This document shows, piece after piece, positions 63,744 to 64,000 of a stretch of 64,000 nucleotides of DNA; the stretch's first letter is position 1; every line of letters begins with the position of its first letter. A program made the translations under genes and the position numbers. The notes beneath the pieces were generated by a model. It saw nothing but the letters and a program-made list of their open reading frames with translations. It was not told the origin of the DNA and did no database searches. The DNA lies in NCBI GenBank assembly GCA_963707975.1, contig OY970177.1, positions 1,798,001 through 1,862,000 of the forward strand. Reading direction: 5' to 3'. This DNA comes from CAVVXX01 sp963707975. Lineage in GTDB: Bacteria > Pseudomonadota > Alphaproteobacteria > Micropepsales > Micropepsaceae.

Positions 63744-64000
63744 ATGGCGGATCCGCGGTTTTACGACAATCGCGGGCCCATTGCGCTAGGCGAGCTCTGC
63801 GCCAAAGTGGGCGTTACGCCGCCCGGCGGCGCAGCCGTAAAGGCGCTGGTGCACGACGTGGTGGGTCTCGCACAAGCTGGCCCACAGCATCTTTCCTTTT
63901 TCGATCATGCGCGGGCGCGGAACGATTTCGCCGCCACCAAGGCCGGATGGTGCCTGGTGAATAAAAAGGCGGGGTCTGTAAATCCGCCCGTCAATACGGT
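63744..64000 (+). CDS. lpxD: UDP-3-O-acylglucosamine N-acyltransferase, 5' part, off the right edge
   Basis: Third step of lipid A synthesis. The visible 85 codons start MADPRFYDNRGPIALGELCA and contain HDVVGLAQAGPQHLSFFDHA, the uridine-binding N-terminal domain of LpxD (compare the usual LxxAxxxHLSFFDN pattern). The left-handed beta-helix lies beyond the window. The bamA-ompH-lpxD order supports the call. Confidence 0.9.
   Translation, partial: MADPRFYDNRGPIALGELCAKVGVTPPGGAAVKALVHDVVGLAQAGPQHLSFFDHARARNDFAATKAGWCLVNKKAGSVNPPVNT

Overview
The window is a dense, GC-rich stretch of core chromosome from an alphaproteobacterium. The evidence is gene order rather than any single gene. tig-clpP-clpX-lon-hup is followed by nuoA-N, then birA-coaX-rnj-mce-DUF1467-proS-lolCD-dnaE, then rpsB-tsf-pyrH-frr-uppS-cdsA-dxr-rseP-bamA-ompH-lpxD. 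ProS is the short alphaproteobacterial type without an editing insert, and the LexA-like site is of the alphaproteobacterial GTTC-N7-GTTC type. The style of dispersed palindromic repeats suggests something like Rhizomicrobium/Micropepsaceae, but that is inference only.

Layout. 1-10.4 kb: parE (cut by the left edge), a membrane histidine kinase, the glnB-glnA pair, an aminotransferase, NAD(P)HX repair enzyme, a GNAT acetyltransferase and a secreted M3 metallopeptidase. 10.6-19.3 kb: three tRNA genes (Leu-UAG, Val-UAC, Asp-GUC), trigger factor, ClpP, ClpX, a cyclase-family enzyme, Lon, HU and a four-EF-hand lipoprotein. 19.3-21.1 kb: an HMW1C-like (GT41) glycosyltransferase. 21.2-36.1 kb: the complete complex I operon with an unknown 125-residue gene between nuoI and nuoJ. 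36.1-39.9 kb: biotin ligase, type III pantothenate kinase, RNase J, methylmalonyl-CoA epimerase and a DUF1467 membrane protein. 40-44.1 kb: a secreted protein of unknown function and a TonB-dependent receptor, placed inside an otherwise conserved block. 44.3-51.8 kb: proS, lolC, lolD, a 34-residue membrane peptide behind a LexA-type site, and dnaE. 51.8-64 kb: a second aminotransferase, then the translation/isoprenoid/outer-membrane block, ending inside lpxD.

Three features stand out. First, the 34-residue single-span peptide directly downstream of a GAAC-N7-GAAC site is a good candidate for an SOS-induced, SidA-like division inhibitor. Second, several palindromic repeat families are interspersed. 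One occurs as inverted pairs (BIME-like). One lies in frame inside nnrD and also between nuoF/nuoG, nuoG/nuoH and proS/lolC. One starts exactly at the 3' end of two different tRNA genes. Third, nuoA-nuoB-nuoC, dnaE, rpsB, tsf, pyrH and frr carry dozens of apparent frameshifts, and nearly all can be explained as single extra bases. Since these genes are essential or near-essential and their neighbours are intact, I read this as residual insertion-type sequencing error in patches, not biology. Each affected gene is annotated across its full span.
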